DNA from: a bacterium HR37
GTDB taxonomy: Bacteria; Desulfobacterota_D; UBA1144; Nemesobacterales; CSP1-2
Reading direction: 5' to 3'
Assembly: GCA_002898375.1 (NCBI GenBank)
Contig: BEIN01000001.1
Span: 124,001-188,000, forward strand
DNA length: 64,000 nt
Program-made: the position numbers and the translations under genes
Notes under the pieces: model-generated
What the model saw: the letters and a program-made list of their open reading frames with translations, nothing else
The model's database searches: none
What the model was told of the DNA's origin: nothing
Shown here: piece by piece, positions 48,143 to 56,618 of the stretch
Position numbering within the stretch: the stretch's first letter is position 1
How the letters are laid out: each line of letters starts with the position of its first letter

Positions 48143-49438
48143 ATGAAAAGAGTCTCGGTTGTTACATTAGGGTGTAAGGTTAATCAGTACGATACAGCTG
48201 CTATTCTTAATATGCTACCTGAGGGTAAGTACAGGTGGGTTCCTTTCCCAGAGGAAGCTGATGTGTATGTTATAGATACCTGTACCGTAACCCACAAAGC
48301 TGATGCAGAAGCAAGACACTACATTCATCGGGCAAAAAGGATAAACCCAAACGGGGTTGTGATTGTTACCGGATGCTATGCCCAGGTATCACCTGAAGAG
48401 ATACAAAGTGTGGAGGGGGTTGACTATATTGTTGGGAACTCCGATAAGTTTTCGGCACTGATAAGGCTTATCAGGGAGGGAGAGCCGCAGAGCAAACCAA
48501 AAGTCTTTGTCTCTGACCTTTTTAAGGAAAAGAAGAGGGCATTTGAATCTCCTGAGATACGGTATTTCCCAGAGAGAACAAGGGCTTTTTTAAAGGTTCA
48601 GGATGGATGTAACTATAGATGCACTTTTTGCATTATTCCTTATGCAAGAGGTTTCTCAAGAAGCCTGCCTATAGATGAAGTTTTAAGGCGTATGAGGCTT
48701 CTTGTAGATTCAGGGTACAAGGAGATTGTCCTAACGGGTGTTCATCTTGCAAGTTACGGTAGGGATATAGGAACAAGCCTTCTTGAACTTCTTAAGAGGA
48801 TTGAGCAGGAAAAGATGGTAAAAAGAGTGAGATTGACATCTCTGGATCCGGCTGATGTCACATACGATTTTATACAGTTTGTTGCGGATTCTGAAACAAT
48901 ATGTCCTCAGTTTCATGTTGCCCTTCAGAGCGGAGACAGAACCATCTTGAAGAAGATGAGAAGGAGATATACTCCTGAGAGGTTTATAGATTGTATAACC
49001 CGGATAAGGGAGAAGATACCTGAGGCTGCTATTGGAACAGACGTTATGGTTGGTTTTCCAGGGGAGACCGAAAAAGAGTTTTGGAATACCTATAACCTAA
49101 TAAAGGAATCCGAACTCACTTACCTTCATGTTTTTCCTTACTCAAAGAGAAAGGGAACCCCTGCGGCCTTAATGCCTGATCAGGTAAGTTCCCAGGTAGT
49201 TAAGGAACGAAGTAAGATACTTAGGGAGCTTGGAATACAGAAAAAGATAGAGTTTTACAGGAGGTTTATCGGGAAGAAGTTGCCTGTTCTTGTTGAAAGA
49301 AGGTCAAAGGGAACGACCCCCAATTATATAAGTGTAAGGCTTCTTGGAGATACCGCATTGGGTATTGGAGATGAAGTTATGGTAGAGGTAAGGGATGTGG
49401 TAGGGGAAGAAGCTTTAGGGGTTTTATGCTCTTTCTAA
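48143..49438 (+). CDS. mtaB: tRNA t6A37 methylthiotransferase, MtaB-like radical SAM enzyme
   Basis: The 431-residue product has the UPF0004 N-domain cysteines (TLGCKVNQYD, IDTCTVTHKAD, TGCYAQ) that hold one iron-sulfur cluster, the radical-SAM CNYRCTFC motif that holds the other, and a C-terminal TRAM domain. The GCKVNQYD spelling favours MtaB over MiaB or RimO. It adds a methylthio group to t6A37 of tRNA. It begins 2 bases after mnmA and its end overlaps the phosphoesterase gene by 13 bases. Confidence 0.92.
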   Translation: MKRVSVVTLGCKVNQYDTAAILNMLPEGKYRWVPFPEEADVYVIDTCTVTHKADAEARHYIHRAKRINPNGVVIVTGCYAQVSPEEIQSVEGVDYIVGNSDKFSALIRLIREGEPQSKPKVFVSDLFKEKKRAFESPEIRYFPERTRAFLKVQDGCNYRCTFCIIPYARGFSRSLPIDEVLRRMRLLVDSGYKEIVLTGVHLASYGRDIGTSLLELLKRIEQEKMVKRVRLTSLDPADVTYDFIQFVADSETICPQFHVALQSGDRTILKKMRRRYTPERFIDCITRIREKIPEAAIGTDVMVGFPGETEKEFWNTYNLIKESELTYLHVFPYSKRKGTPAALMPDQVSSQVVKERSKILRELGIQKKIEFYRRFIGKKLPVLVERRSKGTTPNYISVRLLGDTALGIGDEVMVEVRDVVGEEALGVLCSF

Positions 49439-50337
49439 AGGTTCCTATGTTGCTTGCTAAACCCTCTTTTTATCCATTACTGCTCCTTCTGCTTACACTG
49501 GTTCTTTTTAAGCCCAACATCTGCTTTGGAGGAAAAAAGGATGCACTTAAGATATGGGTGATTTCTGATATTCAGCCAAGAGATAGGGATCAGCGAGAGG
49601 AATTTAGAAGGGCTATTTTAGATATAAACAAAAACGTTCCGGATATAGACTTTGTTATAGTTGCAGGGGATATTGTTGATGGAGCTCAAGAAGAGGATTT
49701 TAACTGGTATCTCTCATTGAAAAAGCTTTCTTATATAAAGGAATGGTATGAGATTGCAGGTAACCATGATTTAAAACTAAACAGGGGAGAGGGTTATAGG
49801 GAAAAAATCAGAAAAGACCTTTACTACTCTATTACTAAGGGTAATATTCTTTTTTTGTTTATGTCGGATGAGCTCAGGGGAAAGCCAACCGAGATTTCCA
49901 ATAAAACTTTCCTTTGGTGGAAAAACCAGGTGACCGGTAATCAGGATAAAATAATCGTTGTGGTTACACACGCCCCTCTTGAAGGTAGTGGAATACCTTT
50001 TTCCTCGCTGCATGATAGGCAGATTCTCGATTCTAAGCGCTTTGTAGAGGTTTTAAAGAACTACAGAGTTGATCTCTGGTTCTCTGGTCACATTCATCTT
50101 CCTCATTCATTTACAAACAATATCGTAAAGAAAGGGGAATATGGAGGAACGGTTTTTGTAAATGCCTCATCGATTCGAACTGAACTTTTGGGGTTAAAGC
50201 CTTCTGAGTCGAGAATAGTTACCTTTTATTGTGATTCCAACAGAGTTACTATAAGATCCCGAAACCATTCTAAAGAGGGGTTTAACAAGGCACTTGATGT
50301 GGAGTTTAGGCTTCCGGTTAAATACGATTGCAATTGA
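49426..50337 (+). CDS. Exported calcineurin-like metallophosphoesterase
   Basis: The 303-residue product has a hydrophobic N-terminal signal or anchor (about 8-35) and a metallophosphoesterase domain. GDIVDG, GNHD, THAP and GHIHLPH are present and would bind two metals. The usual first motif D-x-H reads D-I-Q (ISDIQP), so one metal-ligand His is replaced by Gln, which may change the metal or activity. The start is ATG 49426 after AGGGG; Met8 is an alternative. The substrate is unknown. Its stop is one base from the stop of the convergent VWA gene. Confidence 0.82.
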   Translation: MLFLKVPMLLAKPSFYPLLLLLLTLVLFKPNICFGGKKDALKIWVISDIQPRDRDQREEFRRAILDINKNVPDIDFVIVAGDIVDGAQEEDFNWYLSLKKLSYIKEWYEIAGNHDLKLNRGEGYREKIRKDLYYSITKGNILFLFMSDELRGKPTEISNKTFLWWKNQVTGNQDKIIVVVTHAPLEGSGIPFSSLHDRQILDSKRFVEVLKNYRVDLWFSGHIHLPHSFTNNIVKKGEYGGTVFVNASSIRTELLGLKPSESRIVTFYCDSNRVTIRSRNHSKEGFNKALDVEFRLPVKYDCN

Positions 50338-50338
50338 T

Positions 50339-51943
50339 CTAAAGCACCTTCTTCTTCCTCTGAAGGTAGTCAACAAGCAGGTATCTACCAAGCTGGTTGG
50401 GGGTTGTAAAAAATGCACGCCCCTTGTTTATTCTTGTCATCTCCTCAACGAATCTTCGTAAGGATGGGCTATCATCGAGCATAAATGTATTTATGGTTAT
50501 TCCCATACCGGTTAAACGCTTTACCTCTTTTAGGGTTTCAAATGTTGCTCTTGGACTCAGCCCACCAAAGAACATTGGAAGCTCTACTTGAAGGTATCCA
50601 TCAAGGAAGTAGGCAGTAGGTTGTCCATCTGTTATAAGTATAACCTGTTTATTTGGAGTTTTTTCTCTTGCAAGAATCTTGGATGCTAGGATCAGAGCTT
50701 CTTGAATATTTGTAAATGGATCGTTTGAATCCCAGGTGGTTGTTGCAAGCTGCTCTGTTGAGAGAAGCCGTGCTCTTGTAGAAAACCCTACTATGTAGAG
50801 GTTATCTCGTGGGTACTGTGTTCTTATAAGATGGTCAAGAGCAAGTGCAACACGTTTTGCCGCAGGGAACCTTCCTTGAAAGCTCATTGACCAACTGAGA
50901 TCTAATAGCAGCACATTGGAGGACTGTGTGTGGTGTTCCATATCGTACACTTCAAAGTCCTCAGGTGCAACCTTTATGGGACTTTTTTGGGACCGGCGAA
51001 TAAGAGATTTTTTGAGTGTTCCTATTACGTTTAGGTTAAAGGGATCACCGAATTCATATTCTTTTGTGTTTTCCGTTTTTATTGCACCATATCCCCGTTG
51101 GGAAGTTTCATGTCCCCCAAATCTGTATTTCTTAAGAGATGAGAAAATATCCCTTAGTGCGAGTTCGCCTAACTTTCTTATGCCTTTTGGGGTAAGTTCT
51201 GTATATGGACCACGTGTTTTTATAAAGCCGTGTTGCTCAAGAGTGGATTTTAGCTCCTTAAGAAGAACAAAGGAGTCATGACTTTTCTCATCCAGCATTT
51301 CTTTTAAATCTGCAGGATTTATTTTTTCAAAATTGCCAGCCAAAAGGTTGTGTTCAAGGCTCTCTATTCTGTTGAATTCTTCAATAAGCCTTAGTGTATC
51401 TTCAAAATCAAGAGGGATTTTACCTTTGAACCTCTCTCTGTATCGGTACGTAAAATTCTCAACCTTCTTTATCTCATCCAGCCTTTCTTTGAGCTTTTTG
51501 AATCTTTCTTCCGCCTCAGCACTCATGAAATCGTATTTTGAAAGGCTCTCTATTGCAGCACTCAGTTTGTCTGGGAGATTTCTTAGAAAGTTCTTTCTAC
51601 GCTGATATTCGGGAGATATTATGGATAGGTTTCTCTTTAGCGTGCTTAGCTCTTTCTCTACTATTTGATTTAACTCATTTTGAACGCTTTTAAGGGATTC
51701 ATTCAGGTTGTACTTTTGGAAACTCATCTCTTTATGCCTTAAAAGGCGTGATCGAAGTTCATCTATGCCCATGATCTGCATACTTGCTCCACGGATTCCC
51801 TGCTTCATAATCCATTCGAATGCTTCATCCGGGGTCCAACCTTCCATAAGAAAATTGGAGAACTCTTTAAAGAAGTCCTCTGCTTCCAGATTGAACTTAC
51901 TCTGGGTTCCATCCCATTTTAGATATCTGTAAGTGGTAGTCAT
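50339..51943 (-). CDS. VWA-domain protein, partner of the adjacent AAA+ ATPase
   Basis: The 534-residue product has a long helical, coiled-coil N-terminal part (about 25-330) and a von Willebrand A domain starting near 345 with an intact MIDAS (DLSWSMS at about 348, then later TDGQP). This is the ChlD/BchD-like half of a MoxR/magnesium-chelatase-type pair. It begins at an ATGA overlap with the ATPase gene upstream, so both are made together. The paired family is widespread and may assist metal insertion or protein remodelling; no chelatase genes for chlorophyll or cobalamin are nearby, so the client is unknown. Confidence 0.85.
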   Translation of the reverse strand: MTTTYRYLKWDGTQSKFNLEAEDFFKEFSNFLMEGWTPDEAFEWIMKQGIRGASMQIMGIDELRSRLLRHKEMSFQKYNLNESLKSVQNELNQIVEKELSTLKRNLSIISPEYQRRKNFLRNLPDKLSAAIESLSKYDFMSAEAEERFKKLKERLDEIKKVENFTYRYRERFKGKIPLDFEDTLRLIEEFNRIESLEHNLLAGNFEKINPADLKEMLDEKSHDSFVLLKELKSTLEQHGFIKTRGPYTELTPKGIRKLGELALRDIFSSLKKYRFGGHETSQRGYGAIKTENTKEYEFGDPFNLNVIGTLKKSLIRRSQKSPIKVAPEDFEVYDMEHHTQSSNVLLLDLSWSMSFQGRFPAAKRVALALDHLIRTQYPRDNLYIVGFSTRARLLSTEQLATTTWDSNDPFTNIQEALILASKILAREKTPNKQVILITDGQPTAYFLDGYLQVELPMFFGGLSPRATFETLKEVKRLTGMGITINTFMLDDSPSLRRFVEEMTRINKGRAFFTTPNQLGRYLLVDYLQRKKKVL

Positions 51944-53337
51944 TTGTAAATTATCTTCCCCTTTACTTTTTCTTTGTTAAGCTTGTTGCTTAAGTGAAGA
52001 CCTTCCAGAATGAATTCAACCGCTGAGGCTATCTGAGCTGGTGTTTGCTCTATCTGAAGTACATCTATACATTTTTTAAGACCTTTTATCTCCCTTACAC
52101 CGGCAAGGTATTCTTCAGAAGGCATTGTATCTGAGACTTCTACGTACCCGTGTTCAAAGCTTTCAAGGAACTCAGAAAAGATGTTTAATGAGGGAAAGTA
52201 AGAATCAAAGACCAGTTTTATAACACGTTTTAGCAGTTTCTCCACTATACTTGCTTCAGATACCTCTTCTCCAAGGTACTCAAGTTCTATCTTTCCTATT
52301 GTTGAGGGTATAATTGCTGGGAAATCCGTTATTCTTGGAGCAACTTCGCGTTCTCCAAGCCTAATTCCTCTTTTTTCCGCTGCTGCTATTATGCTTTCAT
52401 AGTTTGCTATGGTTGTTCTTACACTAACACCTGAACGTTGATTTATTTCATGAGAACCACGTGCCTGAAAGGTTAACTCTGCAATTATCTGTTTTATAAA
52501 ATGGGGTACCTTTACGGTATAACCCTCCCTTGGCATTATGTGGGCTTCTTGTTCCATAATCTTTATTTCCGTTTCCCTGTTTAACGGATAGTGAGTTCGA
52601 ATCTGTGCCTGAAACCTGTCTTTCAGTGGGGTTATGATCCGTCCTCTGTTTGTGTAATCCTCTGGGTTTGCTGTGGCAACTATACAGATATCGAGAGGAA
52701 GTCTTATTTTATATCCTTTAATTTGTATATCTTTTTCCTCCATTATATTAAAAAGTCCCACCTGAACCTTTTCTACCAGATCTGGAAGCTCGTTTATGGC
52801 AAATATTCCTCTGTTGCTTCTGGGAATGAGACCAAAGTGTATGGTCAGCTCATCAGATAGGTATCTACCCTCCGCAACCTTTATTGGATCCACTTCACCT
52901 ATTAAGTCTGCTATTGAGACATCAGGGGTTGCAAGTTTCTCTCCGTATCTGTCTTCTCTTCTAATCCACTCTATTTCCACCTTATCCCCAAGTTCCCTTA
53001 CAAGGTCCCTGCACTTTTTAGAAATTGGAGCATAAGGGTTGTCGTTTACCTCACTTCCCTTTATTATGGGTACCTCTTCATCAAGAAGGTTGATAAGGGC
53101 TCTAATCAACCGGGTTTTTGCTTGTCCTCTTTCCCCTATGAAAATCATATCGTGTCCGGCAAGAATAGCGGTTTCTATTTGTGGGATTACTGTATCCTCA
53201 TAACCTATAATGTTTGGAAAAACTGTTTCCCCTCTTCGCATCTTTTTAATAAGGTTCTTTCTCATTTCTTCTTTTACTGAAAGCACCTTGTATTCACTTG
53301 CCTTTAACTCCCCTATTGTCCTTGGTTTTTGAATCAT
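51940..53337 (-). CDS. AAA+ ATPase of the ChlI/MoxR type
   Basis: The 465-residue product has Walker A GERGQAKT (68-75), followed by a Walker-B-like segment GIFAINELPDL where the usual Asp is Asn182 and the Glu is kept. I recall this spelling as normal in the family, so it does not imply loss of function. TANPEDYTNRGRI and LKDRF follow (sensor and arginine finger). It works with the VWA protein encoded next. AGGAGGG lies about 13 bases before the ATG. The 176 bases upstream hold no gene I can support. Confidence 0.87.
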   Translation of the reverse strand: MIQKPRTIGELKASEYKVLSVKEEMRKNLIKKMRRGETVFPNIIGYEDTVIPQIETAILAGHDMIFIGERGQAKTRLIRALINLLDEEVPIIKGSEVNDNPYAPISKKCRDLVRELGDKVEIEWIRREDRYGEKLATPDVSIADLIGEVDPIKVAEGRYLSDELTIHFGLIPRSNRGIFAINELPDLVEKVQVGLFNIMEEKDIQIKGYKIRLPLDICIVATANPEDYTNRGRIITPLKDRFQAQIRTHYPLNRETEIKIMEQEAHIMPREGYTVKVPHFIKQIIAELTFQARGSHEINQRSGVSVRTTIANYESIIAAAEKRGIRLGEREVAPRITDFPAIIPSTIGKIELEYLGEEVSEASIVEKLLKRVIKLVFDSYFPSLNIFSEFLESFEHGYVEVSDTMPSEEYLAGVREIKGLKKCIDVLQIEQTPAQIASAVEFILEGLHLSNKLNKEKVKGKIIYK

Positions 53338-53513
53338 ATGGCTTCTTTTCCCTCCTGTGTTTTCCCTCTTAAACTCAAGATGTTAGATACAATTCCCTAT
53401 GGATAATATCTGTAGCGTAATAATACCAACATCTCTCCAAATTATACTAATTATTTGAGATCATTTAAAGTCTTTTTTTCAGGGTGGTTCTGGAGTCTTT
53501 AAGACACTAGAAA

Positions 53514-54203
53514 TTATCGTATGTTCTTATAGTAATTTATAAGTCTTGAAGGGGAGACTCCAAGATAGTAGAGTGTTCTCAAAGTCCACATCACAAGGAG
53601 AGTCTTTATTATCCCGTATTTTTCGAAGCGACGTGCACTTGCTTGTATGGGTGATTCTATCTCTACTCCAACTGGATATGCTCTTTTTATCCTTTTTACA
53701 AACTCAATGTCCTCCATTATTGGTATTTCAGGAAAGCCTCCAATCTTTTGAAATAGCTCTTTTTCCACAAAAATACCATAGTCTCCAAGTGGGGTTCTAG
53801 TAACCCTTGCCCTTAGATTTGCTCCCTTCTCTATTAATCTAAAGATCAGTTTATTGGATGAGAGTTTTATCGGGAACCATCCCCAAATTATCTTTTTTGA
53901 GTTGATCTCTTGCTTTAATAGTTCAAGCGATCTCATATCAATTAAGGTATCAGCATGAAGAAAGAGAAGATACCTGTTTTGGGCTTGGCTGGCTCCCAGG
54001 TTCATCTGAATTGCTCTTCCCCTTTTAGGGGATAAAAGAAGTTTTACTCGGGAATATCTCCTTACTGTATCTTTTGTGTGATCTTCACTTAGACCGTCTA
54101 CAACGATTATTTCATCACTTGGAGAAACCATTTTACATAACCTGTCTAACATACCGCCTATGATCTTTGATTCGTTATACGTAGGTATTATAATGCTTAC
54201 CAT
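53514..54203 (-). CDS. Family 2 glycosyltransferase (TIGR04283-like)
   Basis: The 229-residue product begins MVSIIIPTYNESKIIGG, and has the DXD-like region FLHADT near 85, the KRGRAIQMN motif and GDYGIFV, IPIMEDIEF. These are typical of the small cytosolic glycosyltransferases annotated TIGR04283. The sugar and acceptor are unknown. The frame opens 36 codons earlier, but the extra part has no similarity to the family, and a TTGAAT/TAATCT pair stands just before ATG 54203. It is divergent from the TVP38 gene. Confidence 0.85.
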   Translation of the reverse strand: MVSIIIPTYNESKIIGGMLDRLCKMVSPSDEIIVVDGLSEDHTKDTVRRYSRVKLLLSPKRGRAIQMNLGASQAQNRYLLFLHADTLIDMRSLELLKQEINSKKIIWGWFPIKLSSNKLIFRLIEKGANLRARVTRTPLGDYGIFVEKELFQKIGGFPEIPIMEDIEFVKRIKRAYPVGVEIESPIQASARRFEKYGIIKTLLVMWTLRTLYYLGVSPSRLINYYKNIR

Positions 54204-54210
54204 ACGGATA

Positions 54211-54239
54211 AGATTAAATACATAGCTGTTTGGATTCAA
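54211..54239 (-). promoter_or_regulatory. Putative promoter of the glycosyltransferase gene, leaderless
   Basis: On the minus strand TTGAAT (54239-54234), 17 bases, then TAATCT (54216-54211). The ATG is 7 bases from the -10, so transcription would start at or near the start codon. The -10 is poor, so confidence is modest. Confidence 0.38.
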
Positions 54240-54336
54240 GCTTTTTATCCTGAAAGTACAAGCAGGAATCTCTTTTTCATCTAAACCATCTAAACTCGTA
54301 CTATATATCAAGTTTGAATTGGGGGAAAATTACGGT

Positions 54337-55002
54337 ATGGCAAGAAATAAAGTCTTTGTGGCTATAGCGGTAACAGTGGTTTTAACCCTGCTTTTTTTGT
54401 TTTTTAAACTCGGTGAATTTGAGTTTTCTGCCATTACCCCTTTAAAGATAAGAGAATACCTTTTAAGCCTTGGTAAGGTTAGAAGTGCTTTTTTGTATGT
54501 ACTTATTTATACTTTCTCTATAAGACCATTTGTACCTGTACCCCCAACTGTATATACAATTGCAGGGGGCTTTGTGTTTGGCTTCTTCTGGGGAACTATT
54601 CTAACAGTGATTGGGGCGACATTAAATGCCTCTATCTGTTTCTATATAGCAAGGCTGTTAGGAAGGGGATTTGTGGAAAGACTGTTCAAAGGCAAATTGA
54701 ATAGGGTAGATGAGGTGCTTACCCGTAATGGATTTAAGGCTTTGCTTTTAATAAGAACCTCTCCTGTTGGTCCTCCTTTTGATGTTGTAAGCTACGTCTC
54801 TGGGATGTTAAAGGTACCTTTTAAGGGTTATGTGCTTGCTACAGCCTTAGGTATTGTTCCAGCAACGTCTGTATATTCTTATTTTGGAGGGGCTATTACG
54901 AAAAAAGGTGTAGCAGTGATGTTTGCGTTTTTCATGGTAGTAGTTTTATCTATTCTTTTGCCTTGGTTTATCAGAAGAAAAGGATGGAGGGTAGGTATTT
55001 AA
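54337..55002 (+). CDS. TVP38/TMEM64 (VTT/DedA-like) membrane protein
   Basis: The 221-residue product has about six membrane helices and the VTT signature FVPVPPTVYTIAGGFVFGFFWGT, then GATLNASICFYIARLLGRGF and RTSPVGPPFDVVSYVSG. The family is inner-membrane and some members translocate lipids or affect membrane homeostasis; the function here is open. ATG 54337 is chosen after GGGGGAAAA; the earlier TTG at 54319 is rejected. It ends 12 bases before the convergent ccmH stop. Confidence 0.87.
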   Translation: MARNKVFVAIAVTVVLTLLFLFFKLGEFEFSAITPLKIREYLLSLGKVRSAFLYVLIYTFSIRPFVPVPPTVYTIAGGFVFGFFWGTILTVIGATLNASICFYIARLLGRGFVERLFKGKLNRVDEVLTRNGFKALLLIRTSPVGPPFDVVSYVSGMLKVPFKGYVLATALGIVPATSVYSYFGGAITKKGVAVMFAFFMVVVLSILLPWFIRRKGWRVGI

Positions 55003-55014
55003 AGAGAGATCCGG

Positions 55015-55509
55015 TTAAGAGTCAAATTCCTTTAGCTCTTTCTCGATTTTCTTTATGTACTCTATTTCAACAGCTGTGGGGTTGTCCTCAGTTATATCGG
55101 TTTCAGCATCCTTGCTTTCCTTCCTGGATCTGTAGAGAAAGAAAGAAGCAATTACTGTTCCTGCTGTAAGTGCAAGGGCTGGAAAAAGCCAAAGAACCCA
55201 GTTTATACCCTTTGGTGGAGGGGCTCCAAGTATCGAGTCTCCATATCTCTCTACAAAGTAGGCTATTATCTCTTCCTTGGATTTTCCTTCCTCGAGCTGT
55301 TTTCTTATTATAGCTCGCATGTTTTTTGCAAGTTCTGAGTTAGATTCTGCAACTACCTGACCCTGGCAAACTGGGCACATAAGAAGTGATGCAATTTCCC
55401 TGACCTGGGTATCTATATCTTTTCCGAGTGTATGTGAGGCTATTGGTGATAGTGCAAAGACTATGTAGATAACTATATAGCTTAGCTTTGTTACTGTTCT
55501 TTTAATCAT
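55015..55509 (-). CDS. ccmH: Cytochrome c biogenesis protein CcmH/NrfF type
   Basis: The 164-residue product has a signal peptide (about 1-30), the redox motif LMCPVCQGQVV near residues 42-52, then KNMRAIIRKQLEEGKSKEEIIAYFVERYG and LGAPP, all family-typical. A membrane helix (about 107-130) and a charged cytoplasmic tail end the protein. It reduces apocytochrome CXXCH cysteines for heme attachment in system I. Its start overlaps the ccmG-like stop as ATGA. No ccmA-F gene is in the window, so the rest of system I would be elsewhere. It closes the copper-efflux operon. Confidence 0.92.
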   Translation of the reverse strand: MIKRTVTKLSYIVIYIVFALSPIASHTLGKDIDTQVREIASLLMCPVCQGQVVAESNSELAKNMRAIIRKQLEEGKSKEEIIAYFVERYGDSILGAPPPKGINWVLWLFPALALTAGTVIASFFLYRSRKESKDAETDITEDNPTAVEIEYIKKIEKELKEFDS

Positions 55510-56072
55510 CTCTCATTCTCTCTAACGGCGGTGTTTTTTGAACCTAAAAGTGACTTTTCCATAAAGTAGTCTACTATCTCGCTGGTAAGCTGACCAGCGT
55601 ATTTCCCAACTATCTTACCTGTTGGGTCTATAAAGTAGGTTTCTGGTACCCCAGCAACTCCATAGTTGATTGCTATCTCTCCTTTTGGATCTGCTCCGTT
55701 TGGATAGTTTCCTCCAAATCTTGTAAGAAATGACAATGCACTGTCTTTATCATCCCATATATTTATACCTATAAATACCACGGGTTTTTCCCTGTATTTT
55801 CTCCACGAGGCTTCAAGTACAGGGGCCTCCTCTCTGCAGGGAGCACACCATGAGGCCCAGAAGTTAATAAGCACGGCTTTTCCCCTTAGATCAGAGAGCC
55901 TTAGCTTCTCTCCATTAAAGAGTTTAAGGGTAAAGTCCGGGGCCTCTGTGCCGAGAAGAGGAGAGGGGTGGATGGTTGCCCTGTTTCCAAAGAGTGCATA
56001 ACCAAAGAGACCCAGTAGAAGAAGGATTATCAAGAAAGTGAGTAGTTTTAGTGTTGTCCCGAGTATCTTCAT
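55506..56072 (-). CDS. Membrane-anchored thioredoxin-like protein, CcmG/TlpA/ResA type
   Basis: The 188-residue product has an N-terminal membrane anchor (about 8-27) and a TlpA-like domain with the active site WASWCAPC near residue 73-80, and the cis-Pro segment GVPETYFIDPTGKIVG. The E-A-P after the CXXC and the GVPETYF spelling fit CcmG/DsbE, which reduces apocytochrome or CcmH disulfides. It lies between the PCYCGC gene (15 bases) and ccmH (ATGA overlap), which supports a role in maturation of the operon's own cytochrome. Confidence 0.92.
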   Translation of the reverse strand: MKILGTTLKLLTFLIILLLLGLFGYALFGNRATIHPSPLLGTEAPDFTLKLFNGEKLRLSDLRGKAVLINFWASWCAPCREEAPVLEASWRKYREKPVVFIGINIWDDKDSALSFLTRFGGNYPNGADPKGEIAINYGVAGVPETYFIDPTGKIVGKYAGQLTSEIVDYFMEKSLLGSKNTAVRENER

Positions 56073-56087
56073 TTCTTAAGTCTCCGT

Positions 56088-56546
56088 TTATCTAGGTGGA
56101 TATGGGGTTGCAGTTGAGGGGTATCCAGCATATTTAGAGTCCAGTATGCTTCTAATCTCATATAATGTTTTACCTTGAGCAAGTAAATCCCTGGTTGTAA
56201 GAGCAATATCTACACATACATTGCAGCCTGTACCGTGAGCATCCAGGATAACTGTACCATTTCCCCTTATTTCCTTGACAAAACAGCTTTTGTTACTTGT
56301 GTGCCCTATGCTGTTACATCCGCAGTAGCAAGCCATGTGCCTAAGTGCTTTATGCTCTAAGATGGCAAACTCATATGCTTCTTTTGTTGTCTCAGGTAGG
56401 GTGTAAAAGTAACCTGGAAGCTGTAACCGGTGCTTTTCTGTATTAGGTGGAGTGTGAACTGTAGTGGACATGGTTTTGTATATTGCAAATACTACAACTG
56501 CAGAAGCAATAACTGCGGTAGTTAAAATCAGCTTTCTTTTTCTCAT
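56088..56546 (-). CDS. PCYCGC-motif-type membrane-anchored protein
   Basis: The 152-residue product has an N-terminal membrane anchor (about 6-24), then CYCGC near residue 75 with the following C (KSCF) and a second pair in GTGCNVC. The C-Y-C-G-C cluster with the downstream cysteines matches the poorly described PCYCGC family; here an Ala replaces the first Pro (ACYCGC). Function is unknown; metal or copper binding is a reasonable inference given the six cysteines and the operon. It is 72 bases after the cytochrome and 15 before the thioredoxin-like gene. Confidence 0.84.
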   Translation of the reverse strand: MRKRKLILTTAVIASAVVVFAIYKTMSTTVHTPPNTEKHRLQLPGYFYTLPETTKEAYEFAILEHKALRHMACYCGCNSIGHTSNKSCFVKEIRGNGTVILDAHGTGCNVCVDIALTTRDLLAQGKTLYEIRSILDSKYAGYPSTATPYPPR

Positions 56547-56618
56547 TACAGTTACCCCTTAGATATTTTTATTTTACGTAAAAAAAAGAAATCGACAAAC
56601 AACGAATGCTCAATCCTT

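Noticed and set aside
53338-53513. Possible small gene between the AAA+ gene and the glycosyltransferase
   Set aside because: No open frame with an SD or family-like composition; treated as spacer with the AAA+ SD at its edge.
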